Of a stretch of DNA of 64,000 bases, positions 41,954 through 51,522 are shown in pieces (positions within the stretch are counted from its first letter, which is position 1; each line of letters opens with the position of its first letter). Origin of the DNA: Rhizobium sp. L43 (lineage in GTDB: Bacteria > Pseudomonadota > Alphaproteobacteria > Rhizobiales > Rhizobiaceae). A program made the translations under genes and the position numbers. Below the pieces are notes generated by a model. That model ran no database searches and was not told the origin of the DNA. It saw only the letters and a program-made list of their open reading frames with translations. The stretch is taken from contig NZ_NWSQ01000004.1 in the NCBI RefSeq assembly GCF_002531725.1, positions 1 through 64,000 on the forward strand. Reading direction: 5' to 3'.

Positions 41954-43938
41954 TCATCGAGATCGGCCATTACGCGCTGGTGCTGGCGCTGGCAACGGCG
42001 CTCATCCTTTCCATCGTGCCGGTGATCGGCGCCCGTTGTCATGACCGCGCAATGATGGATGTGGCGACGATCGGCTCGCTGGCGATGTTTTCGCTGGTCG
42101 CCTTCTCCTTCGGCGTCTTGACCTATGCCCATGTCGTTTCGGACTTCTCGGTCGAGAACGTGTGGGAGAATTCGCATTCGCTGGTGCCGCTGATCTATAA
42201 ATATTCCGGTGTCTGGGGCAATCACGAGGGATCGATGATGCTCTGGCTGTTGATCCTGACGCTGTTCAGCGCGCTGGTCGCCGTCTTCGGGCGCAATCTG
42301 CCGGAGACGCTGAAGGCCAATGTGCTTTCCGTGCAGGCCTGGATTTCGGTCGCCTTCACGCTGTTCATTCTGTTGACCTCCAATCCCTTCCTGCGGCTCG
42401 ATCCGGCGCCGGCCGAGGGCCGCGATCTCAATCCCGTCCTGCAGGATGTCGGTCTGGCGATCCACCCGCCGCTGCTCTATCTCGGCTATGTCGGCTTCTC
42501 CGTCTGTTTCTCCTTTGCGGTCGCAGCCCTTCTGGAGGGGCGCATCGATGCGGCCTGGGCGCGCTGGGTGCGGCCCTGGACGCTCGCCGCCTGGACCTTC
42601 CTGACGCTTGGTATCGCCATGGGCTCCTACTGGGCCTATTACGAACTCGGCTGGGGCGGCTGGTGGTTCTGGGACCCGGTGGAAAACGCCTCCTTCATGC
42701 CGTGGCTGGCCGGCACTGCGCTCTTACATTCGGCCCTCGTCATGGAAAAGCGCGAGGCCTTGAAGATCTGGACGGTGCTGCTTGCCATCCTCACCTTCTC
42801 GCTGTCGCTGATGGGCACTTTCCTGGTGCGCTCCGGCGTGCTGACCTCGGTGCATGCCTTTGCCAGCGACCCCACCCGCGGCGTCTTCATTCTCTGCATC
42901 CTGCTGGTCTTCATCGGCGGCGCGCTGTCGCTGTTTGCCTTTCGCGCGCCGCGGCTTTCGGCCGGCGGGTTGTTTGCGCCGATCTCGCGCGAGGGCGCGC
43001 TCGTCGTCAACAATCTGATCCTGACGGTCGCCTGCGGCACGGTTCTCACAGGCACGCTCTATCCGCTGCTGCTGGAAACGCTGACCGGCGACAAGATTTC
43101 CGTCGGGCCGCCCTTCTTCAACCTGACCTTCGGCCTCTTGATGGCGCCGCTGATCGTCATCGTGCCCTTCGGGCCGCTGCTGGCCTGGAAGCGCGGCGAT
43201 CTGCTCGGCGCCCTGCAACGGCTCTATGTCGTGGCGGGCCTGGCCTTCCTTACCGCTGTTGCCTTCTTCTACATCCAGCATGGCGGGCCGGTGCTTTCTG
43301 TGCTCGGGCTGGCGGCCGGCCTGTTCCTCATCCTCGGCGCCATCGCCGATCTCTGGTATCGCGCCGGCATCGGCAAGGTGGCGGGCTCTGTCGCCTGGCG
43401 GCGGCTTTCCGGCCTGCCGCGTTCGGCCTTCGGCACCGCCCTTGCCCATGCCGGGCTCGGCGTCACCGTGCTCGGCATCGTCGCCGTTACGACCTTCCAG
43501 ACCGAGCACGTCATCGAGATGAAGCCCGGCGAAACGGCGGATGCCGGCGGCTACAGCCTGCATTTCGACGGCATGCAGCCGGCGACCGGCCCGAACTATA
43601 CCGAAGAGCGCGGCCACTTCACCATCCGGCGCGCCGGCGTCGCGGTTGCCGACACCTGGTCGGCCAAACGCCTCTATACCGCCCGCCAGATGCCGACCAC
43701 GGAGGCCGGCATCGTGACTTTCGGCCTCAGCCAGCTCTACGTCTCGCTCGGCGACGCCGCCAAGGATGGCGGCATCGTCGTGCGCATCTGGTGGAAGCCG
43801 TTCATCCTCTGCATCTGGGGCGGAACGCTGCTCATGGCTTGCGGCGGCCTAGTCTCGCTGAGCGACCGCCGCCTGCGCGTCGGTGCCCCGCGTCGCAAGG
43901 CGAAGCCGGCGGCGCCTGCAATGGAGCCGGCGGAATGA
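41950..43938 (+). CDS. ccmF: Haem lyase CcmF (CycK)
   Basis: A 662-residue integral membrane protein with about 14-15 helices. The WWD tryptophan-rich motif is visible as [28 protein letters not shown]. Other parts are [38 protein letters not shown] and the [21 protein letters not shown] region. CcmF with CcmH and CcmI attaches haem to the CxxCH of apocytochromes. The ATG at 41950 overlaps the ccmE stop. Its stop overlaps the ccmH start. Confidence 0.95.
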   Translation: MIIEIGHYALVLALATALILSIVPVIGARCHDRAMMDVATIGSLAMFSLVAFSFGVLTYAHVVSDFSVENVWENSHSLVPLIYKYSGVWGNHEGSMMLWLLILTLFSALVAVFGRNLPETLKANVLSVQAWISVAFTLFILLTSNPFLRLDPAPAEGRDLNPVLQDVGLAIHPPLLYLGYVGFSVCFSFAVAALLEGRIDAAWARWVRPWTLAAWTFLTLGIAMGSYWAYYELGWGGWWFWDPVENASFMPWLAGTALLHSALVMEKREALKIWTVLLAILTFSLSLMGTFLVRSGVLTSVHAFASDPTRGVFILCILLVFIGGALSLFAFRAPRLSAGGLFAPISREGALVVNNLILTVACGTVLTGTLYPLLLETLTGDKISVGPPFFNLTFGLLMAPLIVIVPFGPLLAWKRGDLLGALQRLYVVAGLAFLTAVAFFYIQHGGPVLSVLGLAAGLFLILGAIADLWYRAGIGKVAGSVAWRRLSGLPRSAFGTALAHAGLGVTVLGIVAVTTFQTEHVIEMKPGETADAGGYSLHFDGMQPATGPNYTEERGHFTIRRAGVAVADTWSAKRLYTARQMPTTEAGIVTFGLSQLYVSLGDAAKDGGIVVRIWWKPFILCIWGGTLLMACGGLVSLSDRRLRVGAPRRKAKPAAPAMEPAE

Positions 43939-44390
43939 TGCGGCGCCTCCTCCTTGTTTTGGCTCTGCTGCTGATGGCGGCACCCGCCTTCGCCGTCAAC
44001 CCGGACGAGGTGCTGGCCGATCCGGCGCTCGAAGCCCGGGCCCGCACCCTGTCGGCCGAACTGCGCTGCATGGTCTGCCAGAACCAGTCGATCGACGATT
44101 CCAACGCCGATCTGGCCAAGGACCTGCGCCTGCTGGTGCGTGAGCGCATCACCGACGGCGACAGCGACGAGGCGGTGCTCAACTATATCGTCTCGCGCTA
44201 TGGCGAGTTCGTGCTGCTGAAGCCGCGTTTCAGCGTCAAGACGGCGCTGCTCTGGGGCGCCCCGATGCTGCTGGTGCTGGCCGGCGGACTGTCGCTGCTC
44301 CTCTTTGCGCGCAGGAGGGCGGGCAAGCCGACCGGCAGCAAGCTGACGGCCGACGAGCAGGCGCGGCTGAGCGAGCTTCTGAAAAAGTAA
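43935..44390 (+). CDS. ccmH: Cytochrome c maturation protein CcmH (CycL)
   Basis: A 151-residue protein with a signal peptide ([20 protein letters not shown]), the thioredoxin-like helix bundle, and the redox motif RCMVCQNQ (CxxC). It keeps the apocytochrome cysteines reduced for haem ligation. A C-terminal helix ([20 protein letters not shown]) anchors it. Two in-frame ATGs occur at 43935 and 43938. It is the last of the four-gene cytochrome c maturation run; ccmABCD are not in this window. Confidence 0.93.
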   Translation: MMRRLLLVLALLLMAAPAFAVNPDEVLADPALEARARTLSAELRCMVCQNQSIDDSNADLAKDLRLLVRERITDGDSDEAVLNYIVSRYGEFVLLKPRFSVKTALLWGAPMLLVLAGGLSLLLFARRRAGKPTGSKLTADEQARLSELLKK

Positions 44391-44602
44391 GCGGCCTGGC
44401 TGAGCCGGCAGATGAGCATATCTAGCCGCGTCCATGCCGCCGAAGAAGCCGGGGCATGTTTGGCCGAAAGCAAACATTGCAAACATTACCAACTTTTCAT
44501 TGGCCGGACAGTTCGCAGTAAGGTGCGGCGTCCTATATCTTCATTCATCGACTGATCCGGCGCCGCCGGTCTGAAGATTTAAGAACAAGAGAAGGTGCTC
44601 CA

Positions 44603-46201
44603 ATGCTCAAGAATTTCAACGGACGTCCGTCCCTCGCCACTGTGCTCAAGGCTTCTACCGTCGCCGGTATCGCAGCCGCTGTGCTCGCAACCGGCGTTCC
44701 GCTCGAAATCACCCGGTCTTACGCCGAAGCTGTCAAGGTTCAGGCGCCTGCCGTTCCGAGCTTCGCCAATGTCGTCGATGCCGTTTCGCCGGCTGTCGTC
44801 TCCGTCCGGGTTGAAAACCGCGTCAATCCCGTCTCCGACAATAATGACGGCTTCTCCTTCGATTTTAATGGCCGCGGTTTCGACGACCTTCCCGACGATC
44901 ATCCGCTGAAGCGCTTCTTCAAGCAGTTCGGCCAGGATCCGAATGACCAGCAGGGCCATCAGCGGCGCTTCGGCCAGAATGGCCCCGGTGGTCCGGGCGG
45001 CCCGAATGGTCCCGGCGGCAAGGGCCGTCTGCGCCCGGTCGCTCAAGGGTCCGGCTTCTTCATCTCCGAGGACGGCTACATCGTCACCAACAACCACGTC
45101 GTTTCCGATGGCCAGGCCTTCGTCGCCGTGATGAATGACGGCACCGAGCTCGATGCCAAGCTGATCGGCAAGGATCCGCGCACCGACCTCGCCGTGCTGA
45201 AGGTCGACGGCAAGGGCAAGAAGTTCACTTACGTCAACTGGGCCGATGACAACAACGTCCGCGTCGGCGACTGGGTCGTTGCCGTCGGCAACCCCTTCGG
45301 CCTCGGCGGCACGGTCACCGCCGGCATCGTTTCGGCCCGCGGCCGCGATATCGGCTCCGGCCCCTATGACGATTACCTGCAGGTGGATGCCGCCGTGAAC
45401 CGCGGCAACTCCGGCGGTCCGACCTTCAACCTCAGCGGCGAAGTCGTCGGCATCAACACCGCGATCTTCTCGCCGTCCGGCGGCAGCGTCGGCATCGCCT
45501 TCGCCATTCCGGCCTCGACCGCCAAGGACGTCGTCGCCGACCTGATGAAGGACGGCCAGGTCTCGCGTGGCTGGCTGGGTGTGCAGATCCAGCCGGTGAC
45601 CAAGGACATCGCCGAATCCATCGGCCTTTCCGAGCCGAGCGGCGCCCTCGTCGTCGCCCCGCAGTCCGGATCGCCGGGTGACAAGGCCGGCATGAAGGCC
45701 GGCGACGTCGTCACGGCGCTGAACGGTGAAACGATCAAGGATGCCCGTGATCTCAGCCGCCGCATCGGTGCGATGCAGCCGGGCAGCAAGGTCGAGCTTT
45801 CGGTCTGGCGCGCCGGTAAGGGCCAGTCCCTGACCGTCGAACTCGGCACGCTGCCGGCCGATCAGAAGGATGCCTCTGCCGACGACAACAACCAGCCGCA
45901 GCAGCCCGAGGCACCGGCTTCCGAGAAGGCGCTTGCCGATCTCGGCCTGACGGTCGGCCCTTCCGATGACGGCAAGGGCCTGGCGATCACCGGCATCGAT
46001 CCGGACTCCGACGCCGCCGACAAGGGCATCAAGGAAGGCGAGAAGATCACCTCGGTCAACAATCAGGAGGTTTCCAGCCCCGCCGATGTCGTCAAGGTGC
46101 TGAACCAGGCCAAGAAGGACGGCCGCACCCGGGCGCTCTTCCAGATCCAGTCGAGCGAAGGAAGCCGTTTCGTAGCACTTCCGATCAACGGCCAGGGCTG
46201 A
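44603..46201 (+). CDS. degP: Do-family periplasmic serine endopeptidase DegP
   Basis: A protein of 532 residues. The signal peptide is MLKNFNGRPSLATVLKASTV then AGIAAAVLATGVPLEI. The catalytic triad is H165 (TNNHVVSD), D195 (RTDLAVLK) and S270 (GNSGGPTF). A Gly/Pro/Asn-rich loop lies before the protease core (FGQNGPGGPGGPNGPGG). PDZ1 is near residues 325-420 and PDZ2 near 445-525 (GLAITGIDPDSDAADKGIKEGEKI). It degrades and holds misfolded envelope proteins. A hairpin terminator follows, and a two-component pair is next downstream. Confidence 0.94.
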   Translation: MLKNFNGRPSLATVLKASTVAGIAAAVLATGVPLEITRSYAEAVKVQAPAVPSFANVVDAVSPAVVSVRVENRVNPVSDNNDGFSFDFNGRGFDDLPDDHPLKRFFKQFGQDPNDQQGHQRRFGQNGPGGPGGPNGPGGKGRLRPVAQGSGFFISEDGYIVTNNHVVSDGQAFVAVMNDGTELDAKLIGKDPRTDLAVLKVDGKGKKFTYVNWADDNNVRVGDWVVAVGNPFGLGGTVTAGIVSARGRDIGSGPYDDYLQVDAAVNRGNSGGPTFNLSGEVVGINTAIFSPSGGSVGIAFAIPASTAKDVVADLMKDGQVSRGWLGVQIQPVTKDIAESIGLSEPSGALVVAPQSGSPGDKAGMKAGDVVTALNGETIKDARDLSRRIGAMQPGSKVELSVWRAGKGQSLTVELGTLPADQKDASADDNNQPQQPEAPASEKALADLGLTVGPSDDGKGLAITGIDPDSDAADKGIKEGEKITSVNNQEVSSPADVVKVLNQAKKDGRTRALFQIQSSEGSRFVALPINGQG

Positions 46202-46216
46202 TCTTTACGAAAACAG

Positions 46217-46255
46217 GAGCCGTGCGGATGAGAATCCGCGCGGCTCGTTTCTTCT
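46217..46255 (+). terminator. Terminator or attenuator hairpin after degP
   Basis: GAGCCGTGCGGAT (46217-46229) pairs with ATCCGCGCGGCTC (46234-46246), with one mismatch and a 4-nt loop, followed by GTTTCTTCT. It lies 16 nt after the degP stop and 30 nt before the response regulator start. Partial read-through to the two-component pair is likely. Confidence 0.75.
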
Positions 46256-46276
46256 GACCTTTGAAGGATGATCGCG

Positions 46277-47023
46277 ATGAGCGCCGCCCCGCAGGAAGAT
46301 GCTTTGAGCCTTGCCGAAACGCAGCCGGTGGGTAATGTCGGCCGCATGAAGATTCTCATCATCGAAGATGATCTCGAAGCCGCGGTCTACCTCACGAAAG
46401 CCTTTCGCGAGGCGGGCATTGTCGCCGATCACGCCAGCGACGGCGAGGCCGGCCTGTTCATGGGGTCGGAGAATAGCTACGACGTCATCGTCATCGACCG
46501 CATGCTGCCGCGCCGCGACGGGCTCTCGGTCATCAGCGAGCTGCGCCGCAAGGCGATCCATACGCCGGTTCTCATTCTTTCGGCCCTCGGCCAGGTCGAC
46601 GACCGCGTCACCGGTCTGCGCGCCGGCGGCGACGACTATCTGCCGAAGCCCTATGCCTTCAGCGAGCTGCTGGCCCGCGTCGAGGTGCTCGGCCGCCGCA
46701 AGGGTACGCCGGATCAGGATGTCGTCTATCGCGTCGCCGATCTCGAACTCGACCGGCTCTCCCATGAGGTGCGCCGCGGCGGCAAGGAAATCCTGCTGCA
46801 GCCGCGCGAATTCCGCCTGCTCGAATATCTGATGAAGAATGCCGGCCAGGTGGTGACCCGCACCATGCTGCTCGAAAATGTCTGGGATTATCACTTCGAC
46901 CCGCAGACCAACGTCATCGACGTCCACGTCTCGCGCCTGCGCTCGAAGATCGAGAAGGACTACAGCCAGCCGCTCCTGAAGACCATTCGGGGCGCGGGGT
47001 ACATGATCAAGGATGAGGGATGA
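46277..47023 (+). CDS. OmpR-family response regulator
   Basis: A 248-residue response regulator. A short leader (MSAAPQEDALSLAETQPVGN) precedes the receiver domain, whose phospho-acceptor is D74 from this start (VIDRMLPRRDG). The DNA-binding domain has LLQPREFRLLEYLMKNAGQVVTRTMLLENVWDYHFDPQTNVIDVHVSRLRSKI. The GAAGGA before the ATG at 46277 favours that start; an ATG at 46346 (MKILIIEDD) would give the bare receiver. It overlaps the sensor kinase by 4 bases. Being linked to degP, it may control an envelope stress or haem/copper response. Its partner is the next gene. Confidence 0.87.
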   Translation: MSAAPQEDALSLAETQPVGNVGRMKILIIEDDLEAAVYLTKAFREAGIVADHASDGEAGLFMGSENSYDVIVIDRMLPRRDGLSVISELRRKAIHTPVLILSALGQVDDRVTGLRAGGDDYLPKPYAFSELLARVEVLGRRKGTPDQDVVYRVADLELDRLSHEVRRGGKEILLQPREFRLLEYLMKNAGQVVTRTMLLENVWDYHFDPQTNVIDVHVSRLRSKIEKDYSQPLLKTIRGAGYMIKDEG

Positions 47024-48429
47024 GCCGTTTCAGGGTTCTCTTCAAGTCCACCGCAGTCCGCCTTTCGGCACTCTATATCCTGCTTTTCGCCATCTGCGCC
47101 GCGACGCTCGTCTTCTATGTGACGGCGATGTCGGAACGGCTGCTGACCGGCCAGATCCGCGACGCCGTCAAACAGGAGGTGGAGCAGGTCCAGCGCGCCT
47201 ATGACACTGGCGGCATGAACCTTCTCCTGCGCACGATGGAGCGGCGCGCCCGCCAGCCGGGCGCCAACCTCTACATCATCGCCGGTCCCTCGGGCGATAT
47301 TCTCGCCGGCAACGTCGCCTCGGTGCAGCCTGGCGTTTTCGAGGAAATCGGCTGGACCTCGGCGCCCTTTATCTATCAGCGTTATACCGACAGCGGCATC
47401 GAGCGCCGCCACAAGGCGATCGCCAATATCTTCGTGCTCGACAACGGCTTGCGGATCCTGATCGGCCGCGACCTTGGCGATCCCGAGCGTTTCCGTCTGC
47501 TGGTGCGCCAGGCGCTGATGGTGGCCTTGGCGATCATGGGGCTCGGTGCGATCATCATCTGGTTCGCCATCGGCCGCAACGCGCTGAAACGCATCGACCG
47601 CATGTCGGATGCCAGCAAGAAGATCATGGCCGGCGACCTGTCGCAGCGCCTGCCGGTCGGCGGCTCCGGCGATGAATTCGACCGTTTGTCGATGTCTTTG
47701 AACACCATGCTGGAGCGCATCGAGAAGCTGAACGAGGGCCTGCGGCAGGTCTCCGACAACATCGCCCACGATCTGAAGACACCGCTGACGCGGCTGCGCA
47801 ACAAGGCGGCCGATGCGCTCGATATATCAGATGGCGATACGCGCCGCACCGCGCTCGAAGGCATCATTTCCGAATCGGACCAGCTGATCCGCACCTTCAA
47901 CGCGCTGTTGATGATCTCCCGCGTCGAGGCCGGGTCGGTGGCGGCGGAAATGTCGCCGGTGGAGCTTTCGGCGATTGTCTCCGACAGCGCCGAGCTTTAC
48001 GAACCGGCGGCCGAGGAAGCCGGGCTTGGCCTCAGCGCCAGCGTCGAGCCTGGTGTCGAGGTGCAGGGCAACCGCGAGCTGATCGGCCAGGCGATCTTCA
48101 ATCTGCTCGACAATGCCATCAAATATTCCTCCGATACGGAAGGGGCCGGCACAGTGTCGCTGAAGCTTGCCCGCCGCGCGGATGGCATCTGCCTGTCGGT
48201 CGCCGACCACGGCCCGGGCGTTCCGGCCGACAGGCGCGACGATGTGGTGAAGCGCTTCGTCCGCCTCGATGAAAGCCGTTCGAAGCCCGGGACCGGGCTC
48301 GGGCTTTCGTTGGTGGAAGCGGTGATGGAGCTGCACAACGGCCGGCTGGAGTTCTCCGATACCGATCCCGACAAGCCCGAACAGCGCGGTTTGACCGTCA
48401 GCATGATTTTCCCGGCCAAGGCTGCCTGA
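47020..48429 (+). CDS. Sensor histidine kinase
   Basis: A 469-residue kinase with TM1 (LYILLFAICAATLVFYVTAM), a periplasmic sensor of about 120 residues, TM2 (LMVALAIMGLGAIIIWFAIG), a HAMP domain, and the DHp box NIAHDLKTPLTRL (His near residue 250). The ATPase part has NLLDNAIKYSSD, DHGPGVP and GTGLGLS. Overlap with the response regulator stop (ATGA) implies coupled synthesis. Its signal is unknown. The QVEQVQRAYDTGGM helical region in the sensor is typical of the EnvZ-like group that includes CpxA-type envelope sensors. Confidence 0.88.
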   Translation: MSRFRVLFKSTAVRLSALYILLFAICAATLVFYVTAMSERLLTGQIRDAVKQEVEQVQRAYDTGGMNLLLRTMERRARQPGANLYIIAGPSGDILAGNVASVQPGVFEEIGWTSAPFIYQRYTDSGIERRHKAIANIFVLDNGLRILIGRDLGDPERFRLLVRQALMVALAIMGLGAIIIWFAIGRNALKRIDRMSDASKKIMAGDLSQRLPVGGSGDEFDRLSMSLNTMLERIEKLNEGLRQVSDNIAHDLKTPLTRLRNKAADALDISDGDTRRTALEGIISESDQLIRTFNALLMISRVEAGSVAAEMSPVELSAIVSDSAELYEPAAEEAGLGLSASVEPGVEVQGNRELIGQAIFNLLDNAIKYSSDTEGAGTVSLKLARRADGICLSVADHGPGVPADRRDDVVKRFVRLDESRSKPGTGLGLSLVEAVMELHNGRLEFSDTDPDKPEQRGLTVSMIFPAKAA

Positions 48430-48564
48430 TCTCTTCCGCCGAAATACGATCGGTTGAATCGCGTATTGGCGGTTTTCCGCCAAGACCCTAGTTTAATTTC
48501 GATCGAAGGCGCGGGCTGCGATTCTGCGTGGTCGTTTCCTGAGGTGTTAAAGCAGGGAGAGCGC

Positions 48565-51522
48565 ATGCTGACGAAATCGACGCATGGCCTGAAGGACGTC
48601 GCCGAAGGGCTGCTGCGGCCGCTGAACCAGACGGAGTTGAAGCTGGCGCTGGCGGACCTTCAGGAGGCCGGCAGACAGGAGCCGTCGGTGGCTGCGATGC
48701 TGAAGACGGAAGGCCCGCTTCGCGATTTCATCGCGGCGGCGCTGACGCTGTCGCCCTATCTGCGCGAAATCGTCAATCTCGACCCGACCGTCCTCGCCGG
48801 CGCCATCGCCGAGCCGCTGGAGCCGCAGATCGAGGCGCTGGTCGCCGAGGCCAGGGGCTGCTGGCGGCCGGACGGCGAGGGGGCGGCGCCGGCCGAATCC
48901 GTGGTGATGAGCAGGCTGCGCATCATCAAGCGCAAGGTGGCCTTCCTCGTCGCGCTCGCCGACCTCTCGCGCATCTTCGACGGGCGGGCGACGACGGCCT
49001 GGCTGAGCGAGCTTGCCGAGGCTTCGGTTGCCGCCGCGATCGACCATCTGCTGCTGTCGGCGCACGAGGGGGGAAAGCTCAGGCTGCGGGATCCGGCGGC
49101 TCCCAGCGACGGCTCGGGGCTGATCGTGCTCGGCATGGGCAAACTCGGTGCGGGCGAGCTTAACTATTCCTCCGATATCGATCTCGTCGTCTTCTTCGAC
49201 GAAGAGGCTGGCATCGTGCCCGACCCCGATGATGCGATCGAGATCTTCCCCCGGATGATGCGCCGGCTGGTGCGCATCCTGCAGGAGCGCACCGCGGATG
49301 GTTACGTCTTCCGCACCGATCTCAGACTGCGCCCCGATCCCGGTTCGACGCCGCTGGCGATCCCGGTCGAGGCGGCGATGATCTATTATGAGGGCAGGGG
49401 CCAGAACTGGGAGCGGGCCGCCTTTATCAAGGCGCGCGCCGTTGCCGGCGATCTTGCGGCGGGCGGCGATTTTCTGCGCGGGCTTTCCCCTTTCGTCTTC
49501 CGCAAATATCTCGATTACGCGGCGATTGCCGATATTCATTCGATCAAGCGGCAGATCCACGCGCATAAGGGCCACGGCGCGATTGCGGTCAAAGGCCACA
49601 ACGTCAAGCTCGGCCGCGGCGGCATCCGTGAGATCGAATTCTTCGTCCAGACGCAGCAGCTGATCGCCGGCGGCCGCATGCCGGCACTACGCGGCCGGGT
49701 GACGGAAGAGACGCTCGGTGAACTCACCAAGGCGAAATGGATCGACGCGGAGACCCGCGACGAACTGACCGAGGCCTACTGGTTCCTGCGCGACGTCGAG
49801 CATCGCATCCAGATGGTGCGTGACGAGCAGACCCACCTGCTGCCGGAGACCGATGCCGATCTGAAGCGCATCGCCTTCATGATGGGTTTCACCGACACGC
49901 CGAGCTTCGCCGAGCGGCTGGTCGGCGTGCTGAAGACGGTGGAGCGCCGTTATGCCCACCTGTTCGAACAGGAGAGCAAGCTTTCCACCGACACCGGAAA
50001 TCTCGTCTTCACAGGCCAGGGCGACGATCCCGATACGCTGGAGACGCTGAAGAAGCTCGGTTTTACCAGGCCGTCCGACATTTCCCGCATCATCCGCACC
50101 TGGCACTATGGCCGCTACCGCGCGACGCAATCGGTCGAGGCACGCGAAAGGCTGACGGAATTGGCGCCGGAGCTTTTGCGGGTTTTCGGCGAAAGCAAGC
50201 GCGCCGACGAGGCGCTGCTGCGTTTCGACAGCTTCATCTCGGGCCTTCCCTCCGGCATCCAGCTCTTCTCGCTGCTCGGCAGCAACCCGGCACTCTTGTC
50301 GCTGATCGTCAACATCATGTCCTCAGCCCCGCGGCTTGCCGAGGTGATCGCCGCCAGGCCGCATGTCTTCGACGGCATGCTCGATCCCGGCCTGATGGCC
50401 GAGCTGCCGACCCGCGATTATCTCGGCGAACGGCTGAAAGGCTCGCTTGCCCAGGCGCGCCATTATGAAGAGGTGCTCGACCGCCTGCGCATCTTCGCCG
50501 CCGAGCAGCGCTTCCTGATCGGTATCCGCCTGCTGACCGGCACAATCAACGGCGCGATGGCCGCACGCGCCTTTACCCATCTCGCCGACCTCATCATCGC
50601 GGCGGCACTCGATGCCGTGGTGAGCGAGATGCGGGCCGCCCACGGCGACTATCCGGGCGGCCGCATCGCTGTCGCCGGCATGGGCAAGCTCGGCAGCTTC
50701 GAGCTGACGGCCGGTTCCGACATCGATCTGATCCTGCTCTATGATTACGACGACGCTGCTGGCGAATCCGACGGGCCGAAGCCGCTCGACGCGACGCGTT
50801 ATTTCACCCGCATCACCCAGCGGCTGATCGCCGCTTTGTCGGCGCCGACTGCCGAAGGAGTGCTCTATGAGGTCGACATGCGGCTGCGCCCCTCCGGCAA
50901 CAAGGGGCCGGTCGCCACGCGCATCAACGCGTTCGGCAAGTACCAGCGCCAGGAGGCATGGACCTGGGAGCATATGGCGCTCAGCCGCGCCCGGCTGATC
51001 TCGGGCGATGACAGCCTGATCGCCGAGACGGAACATATCGTCCGGGAAGTGCTGACGGCCGATCGCGATATCGCCAAGGTGGCGCATGATGTCGCCGAGA
51101 TGCGCGAACTGATCGATAGGGAAAAACCGCCCTCCGGCCCATGGGACCTGAAACAGATCCCCGGCGGCGTCATCGATCTGGAATTCATCGCCCAGTACCT
51201 GGCGCTGATCGCTCCCACCAGGGGTGCCGGCATCGCCGTCAACGGGCTGAGCACCGGCGAGGCCTTGAAGGTGCTTGGCGACAGGCTGATGGCGGCGGCC
51301 GATCTCGACATCTGCCTCGAGGCTTTCGCCCTTTATACCGGCCTTTCGCAGCTGATCCGCCTTTGCATCGACGGCCAGTTCGATCCGAAGGATGCGCCGT
51401 CCGGCCTCGTCGAACTCGTCTGCCGCGCCGGCGACTGCCCTGACATCAGGACGCTGGAAGGGGAAGTGAAGCGGCTTTCGAAAGCGGTCAGGAAGATATT
51501 CCTGAACACCATTAAGAACTAA
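48565..51522 (+). CDS. glnE: Bifunctional glutamine synthetase adenylyltransferase/deadenylyltransferase
   Basis: A 985-residue protein with duplicated nucleotidyltransferase modules. The first has GMGKLGAGELNYSSDIDLVVFFD (adenylyl-removing half). The second has GMGKLGSFELTAGSDIDLILLYDYD (adenylylating half). Each provides the G-S-D-x-D metal-binding pair. The inter-domain helices and the DQTHLLPETDADLKRIAFMMGF-type region fit GlnE. It modifies glutamine synthetase I in response to PII (GlnB) and glutamine. I chose the ATG at 48565, with GGGAGAG before it; an upstream frame to 48454 is less likely. Its stop codon overlaps that of the convergent PleC-like gene. Confidence 0.94.
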   Translation: MLTKSTHGLKDVAEGLLRPLNQTELKLALADLQEAGRQEPSVAAMLKTEGPLRDFIAAALTLSPYLREIVNLDPTVLAGAIAEPLEPQIEALVAEARGCWRPDGEGAAPAESVVMSRLRIIKRKVAFLVALADLSRIFDGRATTAWLSELAEASVAAAIDHLLLSAHEGGKLRLRDPAAPSDGSGLIVLGMGKLGAGELNYSSDIDLVVFFDEEAGIVPDPDDAIEIFPRMMRRLVRILQERTADGYVFRTDLRLRPDPGSTPLAIPVEAAMIYYEGRGQNWERAAFIKARAVAGDLAAGGDFLRGLSPFVFRKYLDYAAIADIHSIKRQIHAHKGHGAIAVKGHNVKLGRGGIREIEFFVQTQQLIAGGRMPALRGRVTEETLGELTKAKWIDAETRDELTEAYWFLRDVEHRIQMVRDEQTHLLPETDADLKRIAFMMGFTDTPSFAERLVGVLKTVERRYAHLFEQESKLSTDTGNLVFTGQGDDPDTLETLKKLGFTRPSDISRIIRTWHYGRYRATQSVEARERLTELAPELLRVFGESKRADEALLRFDSFISGLPSGIQLFSLLGSNPALLSLIVNIMSSAPRLAEVIAARPHVFDGMLDPGLMAELPTRDYLGERLKGSLAQARHYEEVLDRLRIFAAEQRFLIGIRLLTGTINGAMAARAFTHLADLIIAAALDAVVSEMRAAHGDYPGGRIAVAGMGKLGSFELTAGSDIDLILLYDYDDAAGESDGPKPLDATRYFTRITQRLIAALSAPTAEGVLYEVDMRLRPSGNKGPVATRINAFGKYQRQEAWTWEHMALSRARLISGDDSLIAETEHIVREVLTADRDIAKVAHDVAEMRELIDREKPPSGPWDLKQIPGGVIDLEFIAQYLALIAPTRGAGIAVNGLSTGEALKVLGDRLMAAADLDICLEAFALYTGLSQLIRLCIDGQFDPKDAPSGLVELVCRAGDCPDIRTLEGEVKRLSKAVRKIFLNTIKN